Shown in pieces: positions 17,598-27,044 of a stretch of 39,183 bases of DNA. The stretch is taken from contig NZ_LMOU01000001.1 of NCBI RefSeq assembly GCF_001423615.1, positions 430,525 to 469,707 on the forward strand, in the 5' to 3' direction. Both the position numbers and the translations under genes were made by a program. The notes below the pieces were generated by a model. That model was given only the letters and a program-made list of their open reading frames with translations, was not told where the DNA came from and did no database searches. Each line of letters opens with the position of its first letter. The first letter of the stretch is position 1. The DNA is from Microbacterium sp. Leaf159. Its GTDB lineage: Bacteria > Actinomycetota > Actinomycetes > Actinomycetales > Microbacteriaceae.

Positions 17598-20500
17598 CGA
17601 TGATGGACACGCTCTTCGGGATGATTCCCGCGAGCTCCCGCGGCCAGCAATGGGTCGCAGAAGAACTGCAGCTCATCAACTGGGGTGGCTACGACGGCGG
17701 GCCGCACCGGGTGCGGTTCTCTTCGGATGCGACCCTGCTGTGCGGTGGTTCGGGATCGGGCAAGTCCACGCTCATGGACGGCTACATCGCGCTGATGATG
17801 CCGCACACGACGCCCTTCAACGGCGCCTCGAACGGCGGGGTCACGGGACGCCCGCGCGGTGAGGAGCAGCGGAACATCCTCTCGTACGGTCGGGGGAAGA
17901 TCGACGAGTCCCGCACCGACGAGGGCACGAAGCTCCGCGTGCTGCGCGGTGACGGCGAGGACACGTGGAGCGCCGTCTCGATGACCTGGTTGGACCACGA
18001 CGGCTCGCGCTTCACGGCGGTGCGCGGGTGGTACATCCCCGCCGACGCCCGAACGCTCGAGGACACCACGAGGCTGCGCGCCACGATCGAGGGGGCCTTC
18101 GACCTCACGCATCTCGAGCGCGCCGCTGGGCAGCGACTGAGTGACGCATCGGTGCGCGCCGTCGGGCTCGATCCCGTCGCGACCGATCGCGAGTTCTCGG
18201 CGCGCCTGCACGCGGTGCTCGGCATCGGCGCCGCAGGCTCCGGGGCGAAGGCGATCAGCCTTCTCGCCCGGATCCAGGCCGGCCAGCAGATCACCACCGT
18301 CGACGACCTGTACAAGAAGCTCGTGCTCGAGGAACCCGAGACGATGGCGACCGCGGACGCGGTGGTCGCTCACTTCGACGAGCTGGAGAGCACGCGCACG
18401 CGGATGCTGGTCGCCAAGCAGCAGGTGGCGGCTCTCGAGCCGATCCGAGGGATCGCGCAGCGCATCGAAGCGGCTTCCGAGCGGATGCAGGTCGTCGACG
18501 AGGTGGGGGTCTTCTCCGAGTCGACCTCGCTCGCGGCTCTGTGGAGCGCCGAGCGTCGTCTCGACCTGCTGCGCGAGGTGGAGACGGACCTGCGCGACCG
18601 GACCCAGGCGCTCCAGCTGGCGGTCAGAGAGAAGAACGCCCTCATCTCCGCTGCAGAGGTCGAGCGCGAGGGGCTTCTCGATGTGCTGCGACAGTCGGGA
18701 GGCGATCGCCTGGAGACCGCTCAGCGTGAGCTGCGCGGCGTCGAGCGCCGCCTCGAGGACATCCAGCGCGAGCGGGCCCGTTTCGACGCCGCGGCGGCCG
18801 AGCTCGGCGCCGAGGTGCACGACGCCGCCGGGTTCGAGGACCTGCTCGCCCGACTAGGTCGCGAACTCCCGCAGACGGGTGTCCGGGGTGCGCGCGCGGC
18901 CTTCGCGGACGCTGAGACCGCGCGCCGATCGGCCGCGACGGAGCTTGCCCGAGTGCAGGCCGAGCGGGACCGCACGCGGGAGCTGCGGGGAAGCATACCT
19001 GCGCATCTGCACGAGTCGCGGGCCCTGCTCGCTCAGGCCGCCGGGCTCGCTCCGACGGATCTGCCCTTCGTCGGCGAGCTGATCGAGGTGCGCACCGAGT
19101 TCGAGCCGTGGCGCGAGGCGTTCAACCTCGCGCTCGGCGGATTCGCACGCACGCTGCTGATCGATGTCGAGAACCTCGGACGCTTCCGCGCCGCCATCGA
19201 CACCGTCCGCACTGCCGAGCGCATCAGCTACGAAGGCGTGCACACCGGTCTCGCCGAGTCGACGACGTCGGACCCGCGGACGCTTCCCGGTCGTCTCGAT
19301 CACCGGTCGACCCCGTTCACCGGGTGGCTCCAGCAGCGACTCCGCGAGCGGTTCGACTACGTGTGCGTCGACTCGTCGGCCGAGCTCGCCGAGCACCCTC
19401 GTGCGCTGACACTCGCGGGACAGGTGTCGCAGGGCGACCGCGGCTCGCATGGTGGGCACGGCCGCGCGAACATGCTCGGGTTCTCCAACGCACGCCGTCT
19501 GCGCGAGCTCGACGAGCAGATCAGCGAACTGGAGAACCGGCGGGATGCGGCGGCCTCGGCGGCCGTCGAGGCGGAGGGCGGCCTCGACAGGATCGAGGCC
19601 GCAGCGAAGGCGCACGCGAAGATCGAGGACTTCACCTGGGATCAGCTCGACGTCGAAGCCGTCACCGCCGAGCGCGCGCGCTGGCTGGCGGTCGAGGCCG
19701 AGGTCACCGACGAGAACCCGAAGATCGCCGAGCTGCGTGCGCAGGCCGAAGAGCTCCGGAAGCGTGCGGGCCGTCTGCGTGATGAGAACTCCCGTCTGGG
19801 CGGCGATCTCACGCTCGCCCAGGACCGGTGGGTCGAGGTGACAGACCAGGTCGACGCCTGTCAGCGGATCGTCGATGCGGCGGAAGCGTCGGAGATCGCG
19901 GTGGAGGAGCGGCACCGTTCCTTCCTCGACGCGCGCTTCCTCGGTGCGGACTCGGCCGTCAGCGTCACCGCGTCGGAGCGACTCGCCCACCTCGACTCCG
20001 CGTTGCGCACCGCGGCGACCAGGCTGCTCGAGGATCGCACGTCGGCAGCTGCCGCGCACGCCGACCAGCGGGAGCAGATGCGACGCCTGATGACGGGGTT
20101 CCTGGAACGCTGGGACACGCTGACGATCCTGCCCGACCCGGACGAGTCCGTCGCCGAGTTCGAAGGCATTCTCGAGGCGCTCGAGACCAACGGCCTGCAC
20201 GAGTTGGAATCCGAGTGGCGAGACAGCCTGCTCAAGCTCTCCGGTAACGATCTGACGAGTCTCGATTCGACTCTCGGCCGCTCGCTGCGTGAGATCAAGA
20301 ACCGCATCGACCCGATCAACAGGATCATGGAGGAGCTGCCGTTCTACGACGACGAGCACCGCCTGCAGATCACGCCGCGCGAGAACCAGTCCGAGGCGCG
20401 CAGACGGTTCCGCCGGGAGCTGCGCGAGGTGCGGGGCCTCATCGAGGCGGCGACGACGGATGCCGATCGCGAGAGCGTCTACCGGAGGATGAGTCGCCTG

Positions 20501-20953
20501 ATCGGCCGGATGCGGCGGACCGCACCGGACTTCGCCGAGCTCATCGATGTGCGCAACCACGTCAGGGTGAGTGCGGAGCGGATCCACGCCACGACCAGGG
20601 AGCACGTGGCGCTCTACGACCACATCGGAGAGAAGTCGGGCGGAGAGTCGCAGGAGCTCGTCGCGTTCATCGTCGGCGCCGCGCTGCGATATCAGCTCGG
20701 CGACGCGGGGGCCGCGCGTCCTCGGTACGCGCCGGTGTTCATGGACGAGGCCCTCATCAAGGCTGACGCCCACTTCACGAAGCGTGCGATCGGCGCTTGG
20801 CGGGGTCTCGGCTTCCAGCTCGTGATCGGCGCGCCGAACGACAAATACAGCGCGATCGAGCCGCACGTCGACGTCGAGTACGACATCCTGAAGGACACCC
20901 GCGGTCGCTCCTGGGCCCGTCCCAAGGTGGGGTTGCCGGCAGCGGGCGAGTGA
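17594..20953 (+). CDS. jetC: JetC-like SMC ATPase (MksB/COG4913-type)
   Basis: A 1119-residue SMC/MukB-like ATPase. Walker [10 protein letters not shown] spans residues 51-59. Long coiled-coil arms cover about 275-480 and 635-770, with a hinge-like globular region between them (about 480-630, including [17 protein letters not shown]). The C-terminal head has the ABC signature S-G-G-E-S-Q at 1015-1020 and Walker B P-V-F-M-D-E-A at 1047-1053. All ATPase motifs look intact, so the protein should be active. In Wadjet (JetABCD/MksBEFG) this motor extrudes DNA loops and, with nuclease JetD, cuts small circular plasmids. No jetD follows: the next gene converges from the other strand 16 bases later. 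Confidence 0.92.
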   Translation: MTMMDTLFGMIPASSRGQQWVAEELQLINWGGYDGGPHRVRFSSDATLLCGGSGSGKSTLMDGYIALMMPHTTPFNGASNGGVTGRPRGEEQRNILSYGRGKIDESRTDEGTKLRVLRGDGEDTWSAVSMTWLDHDGSRFTAVRGWYIPADARTLEDTTRLRATIEGAFDLTHLERAAGQRLSDASVRAVGLDPVATDREFSARLHAVLGIGAAGSGAKAISLLARIQAGQQITTVDDLYKKLVLEEPETMATADAVVAHFDELESTRTRMLVAKQQVAALEPIRGIAQRIEAASERMQVVDEVGVFSESTSLAALWSAERRLDLLREVETDLRDRTQALQLAVREKNALISAAEVEREGLLDVLRQSGGDRLETAQRELRGVERRLEDIQRERARFDAAAAELGAEVHDAAGFEDLLARLGRELPQTGVRGARAAFADAETARRSAATELARVQAERDRTRELRGSIPAHLHESRALLAQAAGLAPTDLPFVGELIEVRTEFEPWREAFNLALGGFARTLLIDVENLGRFRAAIDTVRTAERISYEGVHTGLAESTTSDPRTLPGRLDHRSTPFTGWLQQRLRERFDYVCVDSSAELAEHPRALTLAGQVSQGDRGSHGGHGRANMLGFSNARRLRELDEQISELENRRDAAASAAVEAEGGLDRIEAAAKAHAKIEDFTWDQLDVEAVTAERARWLAVEAEVTDENPKIAELRAQAEELRKRAGRLRDENSRLGGDLTLAQDRWVEVTDQVDACQRIVDAAEASEIAVEERHRSFLDARFLGADSAVSVTASERLAHLDSALRTAATRLLEDRTSAAAAHADQREQMRRLMTGFLERWDTLTILPDPDESVAEFEGILEALETNGLHELESEWRDSLLKLSGNDLTSLDSTLGRSLREIKNRIDPINRIMEELPFYDDEHRLQITPRENQSEARRRFRRELREVRGLIEAATTDADRESVYRRMSRLIGRMRRTAPDFAELIDVRNHVRVSAERIHATTREHVALYDHIGEKSGGESQELVAFIVGAALRYQLGDAGAARPRYAPVFMDEALIKADAHFTKRAIGAWRGLGFQLVIGAPNDKYSAIEPHVDVEYDILKDTRGRSWARPKVGLPAAGE

Positions 20954-20969
20954 TCGGACTCGCCGCTGC

Positions 20970-22346
20970 TCACTCGGCGACGAGGGTCCGGATCGCACCG
21001 ACCGTGCGGTCGATGTCGTCTCGGGTCGTCGCCCAGGACGACATCGAGCAGCGCAGCGCTGCGCGACCTCGCCATTCGGCGCCGGTGAGTGCGGCCGTGC
21101 CCTCGACGAGGACGGCCTCGCCGAGGGCGCGGGTCGCATCGTCGTCGTCGAGCCGGAACATGACCTGCGTGTAGTCGACGTCGTTGAGGATGCGGATGCC
21201 GTCGATGGTGGCGAGCCCCGCGGCCATCGCGACCGCGTTCTCGTGCAGTCGGTCGATCAGACGGGCGATGCCGTCCCGCCCCAGACCGCGCATCGCCGCC
21301 CAGGCAGGGACGCCGCGCGCGCGACGCGACAGCTCGGGGGTGACGTCCCACGGATCCAGGCTCGTGTAGATCAGGTAGTCGCCGCCGGTGCGGAACGCGG
21401 CGATCGAATCTGCGGGGTCGCGGACGATCGCCATCCCGCAGTCATAGGGCACGTTGAGCGTCTTGTGCGCATCGGTGGCCCAGGAGTCGGCGTCGGACAT
21501 GCCCGCCGTGAGCGGTCGCAGCGATTCGGATGCCGCGGCCCACAGACCGAACGCCCCGTCGACGTGCACCCAGGCGCCGTGCTCGTGAGCGATCGGCACG
21601 AGGGCTGCGAAGTCGTCGAATGCGCCGGTATGCACTTCGCCGGCCTGAAGACAGACGATGGTCGGTCCTGAGCCGTTCTCGAGCACGCGGCTCAGTGCTT
21701 CGGGGCGCATGCGCCCTTCGTCGTCGCATTCGACGACCGTGATCTCGCTGCGGCCGATCCCGAGAAAGCGAGCCGCTCGGTCGATCGACCCGTGACGGTC
21801 GGCGCCCACGACGAAGCGGATCGGCGGAGATTCCCGAAGCCCCTGCTCGCTGAGGTTCCATCCGACTCGGGCGAGCACGGCGTTGCGGGCCGTCGCGAGG
21901 CAGGTGAAGTTCGCCATCTGGCCGCCCGTGACGAAGCCCACGCTCGCCGACTCGGGCAGGCCGAGGATGTCGAGCATCCATCGCCCGGCCACGCGCTCCA
22001 GCGCCACGGTGGTCGGCGTGAGCAGCGCCGAACCCGAGTTCTGGTCCCATGCAGAGACGAGCCAGTCGGCGGCGAGAGCGGCGGGGTGCGTGCCGCCGAT
22101 CACGAATCCGAAGAAGCGCCCGCCGGGGATCGCGACGAGGCCGGGGTCCGCCCGCGACACGATCTGATCGATGACGGCCTCGGTGCCCATTCCCTCAGCG
22201 GGCAGCGGCCCGCCGAAGGCATCGACCATCTCGGCGAGGGTCGCACGCGGCCAGACCGGTCTGTCCTCGAGTGAGGCGAGGAAATCGAGGGCCGCGCGGT
22301 GGGCGGCGTCCAATCCGCGGGTCCTGTCGTCGACGCTGTCGTCCAT
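20970..22346 (-). CDS. PLP-dependent group II decarboxylase family protein
   Basis: A 458-residue fold-type I PLP enzyme of the aromatic/glutamate decarboxylase family. The cofactor lysine is K295 in A-T-D-A-H-K-T-L-N-V-P-Y-D. F-V-T-G-G-Q-M-A-N, A-D-R-H-G-S-I-D-R-A and V-H-V-D-G-A-F-G provide the other cofactor contacts. It probably decarboxylates an amino acid such as an aromatic one, but substrate cannot be read from the sequence, and some relatives act as aldehyde synthases or aminotransferase-like enzymes. It lies 27 bases downstream of the phosphotransferase gene on the same strand and converges on jetC. TAGTCC ends six bases before the ATG, so it may also have its own leaderless promoter. 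Confidence 0.86.
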   Translation of the reverse strand: MDDSVDDRTRGLDAAHRAALDFLASLEDRPVWPRATLAEMVDAFGGPLPAEGMGTEAVIDQIVSRADPGLVAIPGGRFFGFVIGGTHPAALAADWLVSAWDQNSGSALLTPTTVALERVAGRWMLDILGLPESASVGFVTGGQMANFTCLATARNAVLARVGWNLSEQGLRESPPIRFVVGADRHGSIDRAARFLGIGRSEITVVECDDEGRMRPEALSRVLENGSGPTIVCLQAGEVHTGAFDDFAALVPIAHEHGAWVHVDGAFGLWAAASESLRPLTAGMSDADSWATDAHKTLNVPYDCGMAIVRDPADSIAAFRTGGDYLIYTSLDPWDVTPELSRRARGVPAWAAMRGLGRDGIARLIDRLHENAVAMAAGLATIDGIRILNDVDYTQVMFRLDDDDATRALGEAVLVEGTAALTGAEWRGRAALRCSMSSWATTRDDIDRTVGAIRTLVAE

Positions 22347-22373
22347 GAGTCAGGACTACACCCGTGATCCTCC

Positions 22374-23330
22374 TCACACCAGAGGGATGCCGTCCACCGT
22401 CGCGCTTGTCAGCAGGCGCGTCAGCCACCGGAGAGCGGGAACGGCCTGCTGTCTCTGGAACGCGCGCAACCCCGGCAGCTGGGGGATCTCGGGCTGAGCC
22501 TGGTTGAACCAGAGGAAGGATGCGAACCCCGAGATGACGGGGAGCAGAGTGTGCTGATTCGGTGCGCCGTGGGCCTCGAAGATCCGCCACGCATCCTCGC
22601 ATCGCGGACCGCCCGACGCCTCGACGCTGGGGAGGAAGCAGGGAAGATCGACCCATTCCGCTCCGCGGCGGGCGTGCGGCCAGTCGAGAAGACGCGCCTC
22701 ACCGTCGCTGATCAGGATGTTGTCGGCGCGCAGATCGTCGTGGACGACGACGTCGCCGTGCAGAGCGTCGCCGAAACCCTTCTCGACCTCCACCAGAACC
22801 GGAACGTGCGCACGCAGAGGCGTCGGCAGTCCGGCGCGAAGGAGCGGATCCTCCGCGATCTGTGCCCATCGAGTGAAGCCCGGGATCATCCTGTCCTCCG
22901 CCCGCTCCATCTGCTCGGGAGCGGGAGTGCCCGACAGTCGAGCCATGCTCGCGGCGATGGCGTCGAGATCGCCCCTGGTCCAGGGCGTTCCAGGATGCCG
23001 GCCGTCGATCGCCTCCAGCACCAGCGCCGCACCGGCATCCGTCTCGATCGTCGCGTGCACCGACGGCCCGAGATGCGGTGGGAGCATCGAGACGGTACGG
23101 ATCTCCTCGCGGAGGAAATGCAGGGAGTCGGTGTGCCAGTCGGCGCCACATGCCTTGACGAAGGCGCGCCCGACGGTCGTCATGACGACGCCGGCGTACG
23201 AGGCGCTGAAGCCGCCGTGTGCGGGGGAGTCGGAGACGAACCGACCACCGATCGCTTCGACGATCTCCGAGCGGATGACAGGGGGCAGCGACGCCCACTC
23301 CGGGCGGAGGCGGTCGGCTCCTGGGATCAT
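22374..23330 (-). CDS. Aminoglycoside phosphotransferase-like (APH/choline kinase fold) protein
   Basis: A 318-residue kinase-fold protein. The catalytic loop reads [14 protein letters not shown], with the catalytic Asp and metal-binding Asn, followed by the DFG-like L-L-D-W-P-H-A. An N-terminal lobe with F-V-K-A-C supplies a likely ATP lysine. Such proteins phosphorylate small molecules (antibiotics, choline, sugars); many in actinobacteria are uncharacterised, and resistance should not be assumed. The frame extends far beyond this start antisense to yebC and ruvC, so ATG 23330 was taken. Its gene is divergent from yebC and leads into the decarboxylase gene 27 bases on, so the two may be co-transcribed. 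Confidence 0.82.
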   Translation of the reverse strand: MIPGADRLRPEWASLPPVIRSEIVEAIGGRFVSDSPAHGGFSASYAGVVMTTVGRAFVKACGADWHTDSLHFLREEIRTVSMLPPHLGPSVHATIETDAGAALVLEAIDGRHPGTPWTRGDLDAIAASMARLSGTPAPEQMERAEDRMIPGFTRWAQIAEDPLLRAGLPTPLRAHVPVLVEVEKGFGDALHGDVVVHDDLRADNILISDGEARLLDWPHARRGAEWVDLPCFLPSVEASGGPRCEDAWRIFEAHGAPNQHTLLPVISGFASFLWFNQAQPEIPQLPGLRAFQRQQAVPALRWLTRLLTSATVDGIPLV

Positions 23331-23433
23331 GATCGCGTGTGTCCTCTGCGGTCGGCTGATCCGATCGACGCTATCAGCGGTCGGCTGGTGCGCGTCGACA
23401 CGTGCGCAGCCGCATGGCGCGGGCATGGTTCGA

Positions 23434-23439
23434 TAGAAT
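23434..23439 (+). promoter_or_regulatory. -10 hexamer for yebC
   Basis: TAGAAT is close to the consensus -10 and lies 50 bases before the yebC ATG, so this gene has a leader. A TGGGC-CGA-GCCCA hairpin (23450-23462) lies within that leader. Confidence 0.45.
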
Positions 23440-23489
23440 GGACGATGCCCTGGGCCGAGCCCACGGGCGGATACGACGAGCGGAGACTT

Positions 23490-24251
23490 ATGTCCGGGCA
23501 TTCCAAGTGGGCCACCACGAAGCACAAGAAGGCCATCATCGACTCCAGGCGCGCCAAGTCCTGGGCCAAGCTCATCAAGAACATCGAGGTCGCCGCCAAG
23601 CTCGGCGGAGCCGACCTGCAGGGAAACCCGACGCTGTTCGACGCCGTGCAGAAGGCGAAGAAGACGTCCGTCCCGAAGGACAACATCGACCGCGCGGTGA
23701 AGCGCGGAGCGGGCATCGGCGGCGAAGCCGTCGAGTACACCTCGATCATGTACGAGGGCTACGGACCCAACGGTGTCGCGATGATGATCGAGTGTCTGAC
23801 CGACAACAAGAACCGTGCAGCGGCTGAGGTGCGCACGGCGCTCACCCGCAACGGCGGCACTCTCGCCGATCCCGGCAGCGTCGCCTACAACTTCAGCCGC
23901 AAGGGTGTCATCGTGGTCGGCTCCGAGGGGACGACTGAGGACGACGTCATGATGGCCGCCCTCGAAGCGGGCGCAGAAGAGATCGAGCCCCATGCAGAGG
24001 GCTTCGAGATCATCACCGAGGCGACCGATCTCGTGACCGTCCGCAGCGCGCTGCAGGAGGCCGGCATCGACTACGAGTCGGCCGACGTGGAGTTCGTGCC
24101 GAATCTCAAGGTCGAGATCGACGCCGACACCGCGCGCAAGATCTTCCGCCTGATCGACGCGCTCGAGGACAGCGAGGACGTGCAGAACGTCTTCACCAAC
24201 TTCGACCTCACCGCCGACGTGCAGGCAGAGCTCGAGAACGACGACGCGTAG
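23490..24251 (+). CDS. yebC: YebC/PmpR family protein
   Basis: A 253-residue member of the YebC/TACO1 family, with the diagnostic start [14 protein letters not shown] and the acidic C-terminal domains ([26 protein letters not shown]). Described as a DNA-binding regulator in older work; more recent studies connect YebC proteins with ribosomes and translation of proline-rich stretches. GGAG is present upstream of the ATG. It starts the conserved yebC-ruvCAB run; in related actinobacteria pdxT lies immediately upstream, but here the jet block intervenes. Confidence 0.97.
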   Translation: MSGHSKWATTKHKKAIIDSRRAKSWAKLIKNIEVAAKLGGADLQGNPTLFDAVQKAKKTSVPKDNIDRAVKRGAGIGGEAVEYTSIMYEGYGPNGVAMMIECLTDNKNRAAAEVRTALTRNGGTLADPGSVAYNFSRKGVIVVGSEGTTEDDVMMAALEAGAEEIEPHAEGFEIITEATDLVTVRSALQEAGIDYESADVEFVPNLKVEIDADTARKIFRLIDALEDSEDVQNVFTNFDLTADVQAELENDDA

Positions 24252-24284
24252 GCGCGGCGAGCGTCGGGAGTCGATGACGACGAA

Positions 24285-24290
24285 TAGCCT
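24285..24290 (+). promoter_or_regulatory. -10 hexamer for ruvC, leaderless spacing
   Basis: TAGCCT ends six bases before the GTG start of ruvC. The intervening GGGGGA is too close to the start to act as a normal ribosome binding site, which favours a leaderless transcript. Confidence 0.45.
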
Positions 24291-24296
24291 GGGGGA

Positions 24297-24878
24297 GTGA
24301 CTTCCTCGCTTCGCGTGCTCGGCATAGACCCCGGCCTCACCCGCTGCGGTGTCGGCGTCGTCGACGTCGACGGATCGCGCCGCGGCACACTCGTGCACGT
24401 CGGCGTCATCCGGTCGGCGCCCGACCTGCCGATCGGCGAGAGGCTCGCCCTCGTCGCCGCCGGCATCCGCGAGGTCATCGCGGCGCACAACCCGGATGCC
24501 GTGGCTGTGGAGCGTGTGTTCGCTCAGCAGAACACCCATACCGTGATGGGCACGGCGCAGGCGAGCGGTGTGGCACTGCTGCTCGCGGCCGAGGCGGGTC
24601 TTCCCGCTGCCACGCACACTCCGAGCGAGGTGAAGGCGGCCGTGACCGGATACGGCTCGGCGGACAAGCGGCAGGTGCAGTCGATGATCGCGCGCATCCT
24701 GCGTCTGGATGCTCCTCCTCAGCCCGCCGACGCCGCGGATGCCCTCGCCATCGCCCTGTGCCATGCCTGGCGTCGAGGAGCCGCCGGTGCGCCGGGGCAG
24801 GGGGCTCTCACGCCCGCCCAGCGCGCCTGGGCCGACGCGGAGCGTGTCGCTCGAACATATATACGACCGGGTGCGTAG
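24297..24878 (+). CDS. ruvC: Holliday junction resolvase RuvC
   Basis: A 193-residue RNase H-fold endonuclease that cuts Holliday junctions symmetrically with RuvAB. Catalytic acidic residues are visible in [15 protein letters not shown] and the C-terminal D-A-A-D-A-L-A-I-A. The family motif F-A-Q-Q-N-T-H-T-V is present. Its TAG stop is also the start of a -10-like TAGGCT for ruvA. It is the first gene of ruvCAB. Confidence 0.97.
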   Translation: MTSSLRVLGIDPGLTRCGVGVVDVDGSRRGTLVHVGVIRSAPDLPIGERLALVAAGIREVIAAHNPDAVAVERVFAQQNTHTVMGTAQASGVALLLAAEAGLPAATHTPSEVKAAVTGYGSADKRQVQSMIARILRLDAPPQPADAADALAIALCHAWRRGAAGAPGQGALTPAQRAWADAERVARTYIRPGA

Positions 24879-24881
24879 GCT
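24876..24881 (+). promoter_or_regulatory. -10 hexamer for ruvA overlapping the ruvC stop
   Basis: TAGGCT includes the ruvC stop codon TAG and ends six bases before the ruvA ATG. As for ruvC, the spacing fits a leaderless start. Confidence 0.45.
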
Positions 24882-24887
24882 GAGGGG

Positions 24888-25493
24888 ATGATCTCCTCGC
24901 TGCACGGCGCCGTCCTCCACTCGACCGCCGATCAGGTCATCATCGATGTCGGAGGCGTCGGGTTCTCGGTCGCGGTCCCCGCAGACGTGGCCCACACCGC
25001 GACAGTCGGCGAGAAGCTGCTGCTGCACACGAGCCTGATCGTGCGCGAGGACTCGCTGTCGCTCTTCGGCTTCGCCGACCGCAGTGAACTCGAGATCTTC
25101 GGGCTGCTGATCAGCGTGACGGGCGTGGGGCCGAAATCGGCGCTCGGCGTGCTGTCGCATCTCACCGTGGATCAGATCGCCGACGCGGTCACGGCCGAGG
25201 ACGATGCGCCGTTCCGACGAGTGTCCGGGATCGGGCCCAAGACGGCGAAGCTCATCGTCCTCCAACTCGCAGGTAAGGTCCACCCTGTGGGCTCGCCGAC
25301 GAAGCAGACGACGAGCGGACCCGTCGACGTGGTGGATCAGGTGACCGCCGCTCTGGTCGGCCTCGGGTGGTCAGAGAAGGTCGCCGCCGAGGCCGCAGCG
25401 CAGACCGCTGCGGAGGCCACCGACGCCGAGCGTGCGACCGTCGCGCCGCTGCTGCGTCGCACGCTGGCGCTTCTGGGGCCTGCGCGTGTCTGA
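24888..25493 (+). CDS. ruvA: Holliday junction branch migration protein RuvA
   Basis: A 201-residue DNA-binding subunit that tetramerises on Holliday junctions and loads RuvB. It has the N-terminal OB fold ([15 protein letters not shown]), two helix-hairpin-helix motifs ([10 protein letters not shown] and [12 protein letters not shown]) and a C-terminal RuvB-binding domain from about residue 150. It overlaps ruvB by eight bases. Confidence 0.97.
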   Translation: MISSLHGAVLHSTADQVIIDVGGVGFSVAVPADVAHTATVGEKLLLHTSLIVREDSLSLFGFADRSELEIFGLLISVTGVGPKSALGVLSHLTVDQIADAVTAEDDAPFRRVSGIGPKTAKLIVLQLAGKVHPVGSPTKQTTSGPVDVVDQVTAALVGLGWSEKVAAEAAAQTAAEATDAERATVAPLLRRTLALLGPARV

Positions 25494-26511
25494 CGCCCTC
25501 GACGCCACGGAGCCCTCCGACGACACCGAGCTCGCGATCGAAGGCGCCCTGCGCCCGACGAGCCTCGGCGAGTTCGTCGGCCAGCAGAAGGTGCGCGGTC
25601 AGCTCCAGCTGCTGCTCGACGCGGCGCGCATCCAGAACCGGCCTCCCGACCATATCCTGCTCGCGGGTCCTCCCGGACTCGGCAAGACCACGCTCGCGAT
25701 GATCGTCGCTCACGAGAGCGAGCGCCCTCTCCGGCTCTCGAGCGGTCCCGCGATCCAGCACGCCGGCGATCTCGCGGCGCTGCTGTCGAGCCTCGTGCCC
25801 GGTGAGGTGCTGTTCATCGACGAGATCCACCGCATGGCGCGCTCTGCCGAAGAGATGCTGTACCTCGCCATGGAGGACTTCCGCATCGACATCATGGTGG
25901 GCAAGGGCGCAGGTGCGACCAGCATCCCGCTCGACCTCGCGCCGTTCACACTGGTCGGCGCGACGACCCGTTCCGGCCTGCTGCCCAATCCGCTGCGCGA
26001 CCGGTTCGGCTTCACGGGCCATCTGGAGTTCTACGACGAGCCCGAGCTCGAGCGGGTGATCGCCCGTTCGGCGCAGATGCTGGGAGTCGACGTACCCCGT
26101 GACTCGCTCTCCGAGATCGCACGTCGATCGCGCGGCACGCCCCGCATCGCGAACCGCCTGCTGCGGCGCGTGCGGGACTACGCCCTCGTGCACGGGGGAG
26201 GGGCGGCATCGTTCGACGGCGTGCAAGCGGCGCTCGAACTCTACGACGTCGATCCCATCGGGCTCGACAGACTCGACAGGGCCGTTCTCGAGGCCCTCGT
26301 GCGACGGTTCCGCGGAGGCCCCGTGGGCCTGAGCACGCTCGCGGTGGCGGTCGGAGAAGAGGCCGAGACGGTCGAGAGCGTCGTCGAGCCGTATCTCGTG
26401 CGGATCGGTTTCCTCGGGCGGACGCCCCGCGGCCGCGTCGCGATGCCGGAGGCCTATGCGCACCTCGGCGTGGTGCATCCGGACGGGGCGCTTCGCCTTG
26501 ATGACCTATAA
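25486..26511 (+). CDS. ruvB: Holliday junction branch migration ATPase RuvB
   Basis: A 341-residue AAA+ motor that drives branch migration. Walker [12 protein letters not shown], Walker B L-F-I-D-E-I-H-R, sensor 1 G-A-T-T-R and the arginine-finger region are present, followed by the C-terminal winged helix (F-L-G-R-T-P-R-G-R). GTG 25486 is the likely start: it lies within the end of ruvA and gives the usual N-terminus; the longer upstream frame is ruvA read out of frame. Its stop codon lies inside the consensus TATAAT of the next operon. Confidence 0.97.
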   Translation: MSDALDATEPSDDTELAIEGALRPTSLGEFVGQQKVRGQLQLLLDAARIQNRPPDHILLAGPPGLGKTTLAMIVAHESERPLRLSSGPAIQHAGDLAALLSSLVPGEVLFIDEIHRMARSAEEMLYLAMEDFRIDIMVGKGAGATSIPLDLAPFTLVGATTRSGLLPNPLRDRFGFTGHLEFYDEPELERVIARSAQMLGVDVPRDSLSEIARRSRGTPRIANRLLRRVRDYALVHGGGAASFDGVQAALELYDVDPIGLDRLDRAVLEALVRRFRGGPVGLSTLAVAVGEEAETVESVVEPYLVRIGFLGRTPRGRVAMPEAYAHLGVVHPDGALRLDDL

Positions 26512-26512
26512 T
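26507..26512 (+). promoter_or_regulatory. Consensus -10 (TATAAT) for yajC-secDF
   Basis: A perfect TATAAT overlaps the ruvB stop codon (TAA, 26509-26511), 74 bases before the yajC ATG. No good -35 is seen at 17-18 bases. It implies that the yajC-secD-secF unit has a promoter of its own. Confidence 0.55.
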
Positions 26513-26537
26513 CGCTGAAGACTTCCCCCGATAGAAC

Positions 26538-26563
26538 TGCGCGCCCGTCTTCTGGTGCGCGCA
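26538..26563 (+). promoter_or_regulatory. Hairpin in the yajC leader
   Basis: TGCGCGC (26538-26544) and GCGCGCA (26557-26563) form a perfect 7-bp stem with a 12-base loop in the predicted 5' leader of yajC. It may stabilise or regulate the secDF transcript; no known riboswitch was recognised. Confidence 0.35.
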
Positions 26564-26586
26564 CCTGAGAAAGGCCCCCAGTCACC

Positions 26587-26991
26587 ATGCCCATGGAAAT
26601 CCTCCTCTTCGGCCTTCTCGCCGTGCTCGTCGTCTTCATGTTCGTCAACGGACGCAAGCGCCAGAAGCAGATGAAGGCGGAGCAGGAAGAGAAGGCGACC
26701 AAGACGGTTCCCGGTGTCAAGGTCCTGATGCAGGGCGGCATCTACGGCACGATCGTCGCCTACGACCACGATGACCTCGACTCGCCCGCTCTCGTCGAGA
26801 TCGCGCCCGGCACGGTCATCGAGGTGCACAGCCAGGCCATCCTCCGCATCGTGGAGCCCAAGGATGCCGTCATCGACGAGGCCGACGACTCGGTCGTCGT
26901 GGTCGACGATGCACCTCTCGACGACGCTCCGGCGATCGAGACCACCGAGGAGACCCGTCGTCGTCTCGAGCGCGACGCCGACGACAAGTAG
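26587..26991 (+). CDS. yajC: Preprotein translocase subunit YajC
   Basis: A 134-residue accessory Sec protein with one N-terminal membrane helix (I-L-L-F-G-L-L-A-V-L-V-V-F-M-F-V), a basic patch, and a small domain with the family motif G-V-K-V-L-M-Q-G-G-I-Y-G-T-I-V. The C-terminal ~40 residues are very acidic, as in other actinobacterial YajC. ATG 26587 or 26593 could be the start; GAAAGG upstream fits the first better. It precedes secD by 53 bases. Confidence 0.93.
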   Translation: MPMEILLFGLLAVLVVFMFVNGRKRQKQMKAEQEEKATKTVPGVKVLMQGGIYGTIVAYDHDDLDSPALVEIAPGTVIEVHSQAILRIVEPKDAVIDEADDSVVVVDDAPLDDAPAIETTEETRRRLERDADDK

Positions 26992-27044
26992 TCTTCACCG
27001 CTGCACCACCTCGGCACTCCGGCATCTAAGAAAGCTGATCACAC

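Noticed and set aside
17594..20953. JetC as an SbcC/Rad50 nuclease subunit
   Set aside because: No SbcD/Mre11 gene is nearby and no zinc-hook Cys-x-x-Cys was seen; DUF3375 and DUF4194 neighbours fit JetC/MksB.
24856..24866. AT-rich CATATATACG as a promoter or origin element
   Set aside because: It lies in ruvC coding sequence and the TAGGCT hexamer is better placed for ruvA.
22374..25283. A 969-codon open frame on minus through yebC, ruvC and ruvA
   Set aside because: Only the part up to ATG 23330 reads as a kinase-fold protein; the rest is antisense to well-recognised genes and has shadow-like composition.
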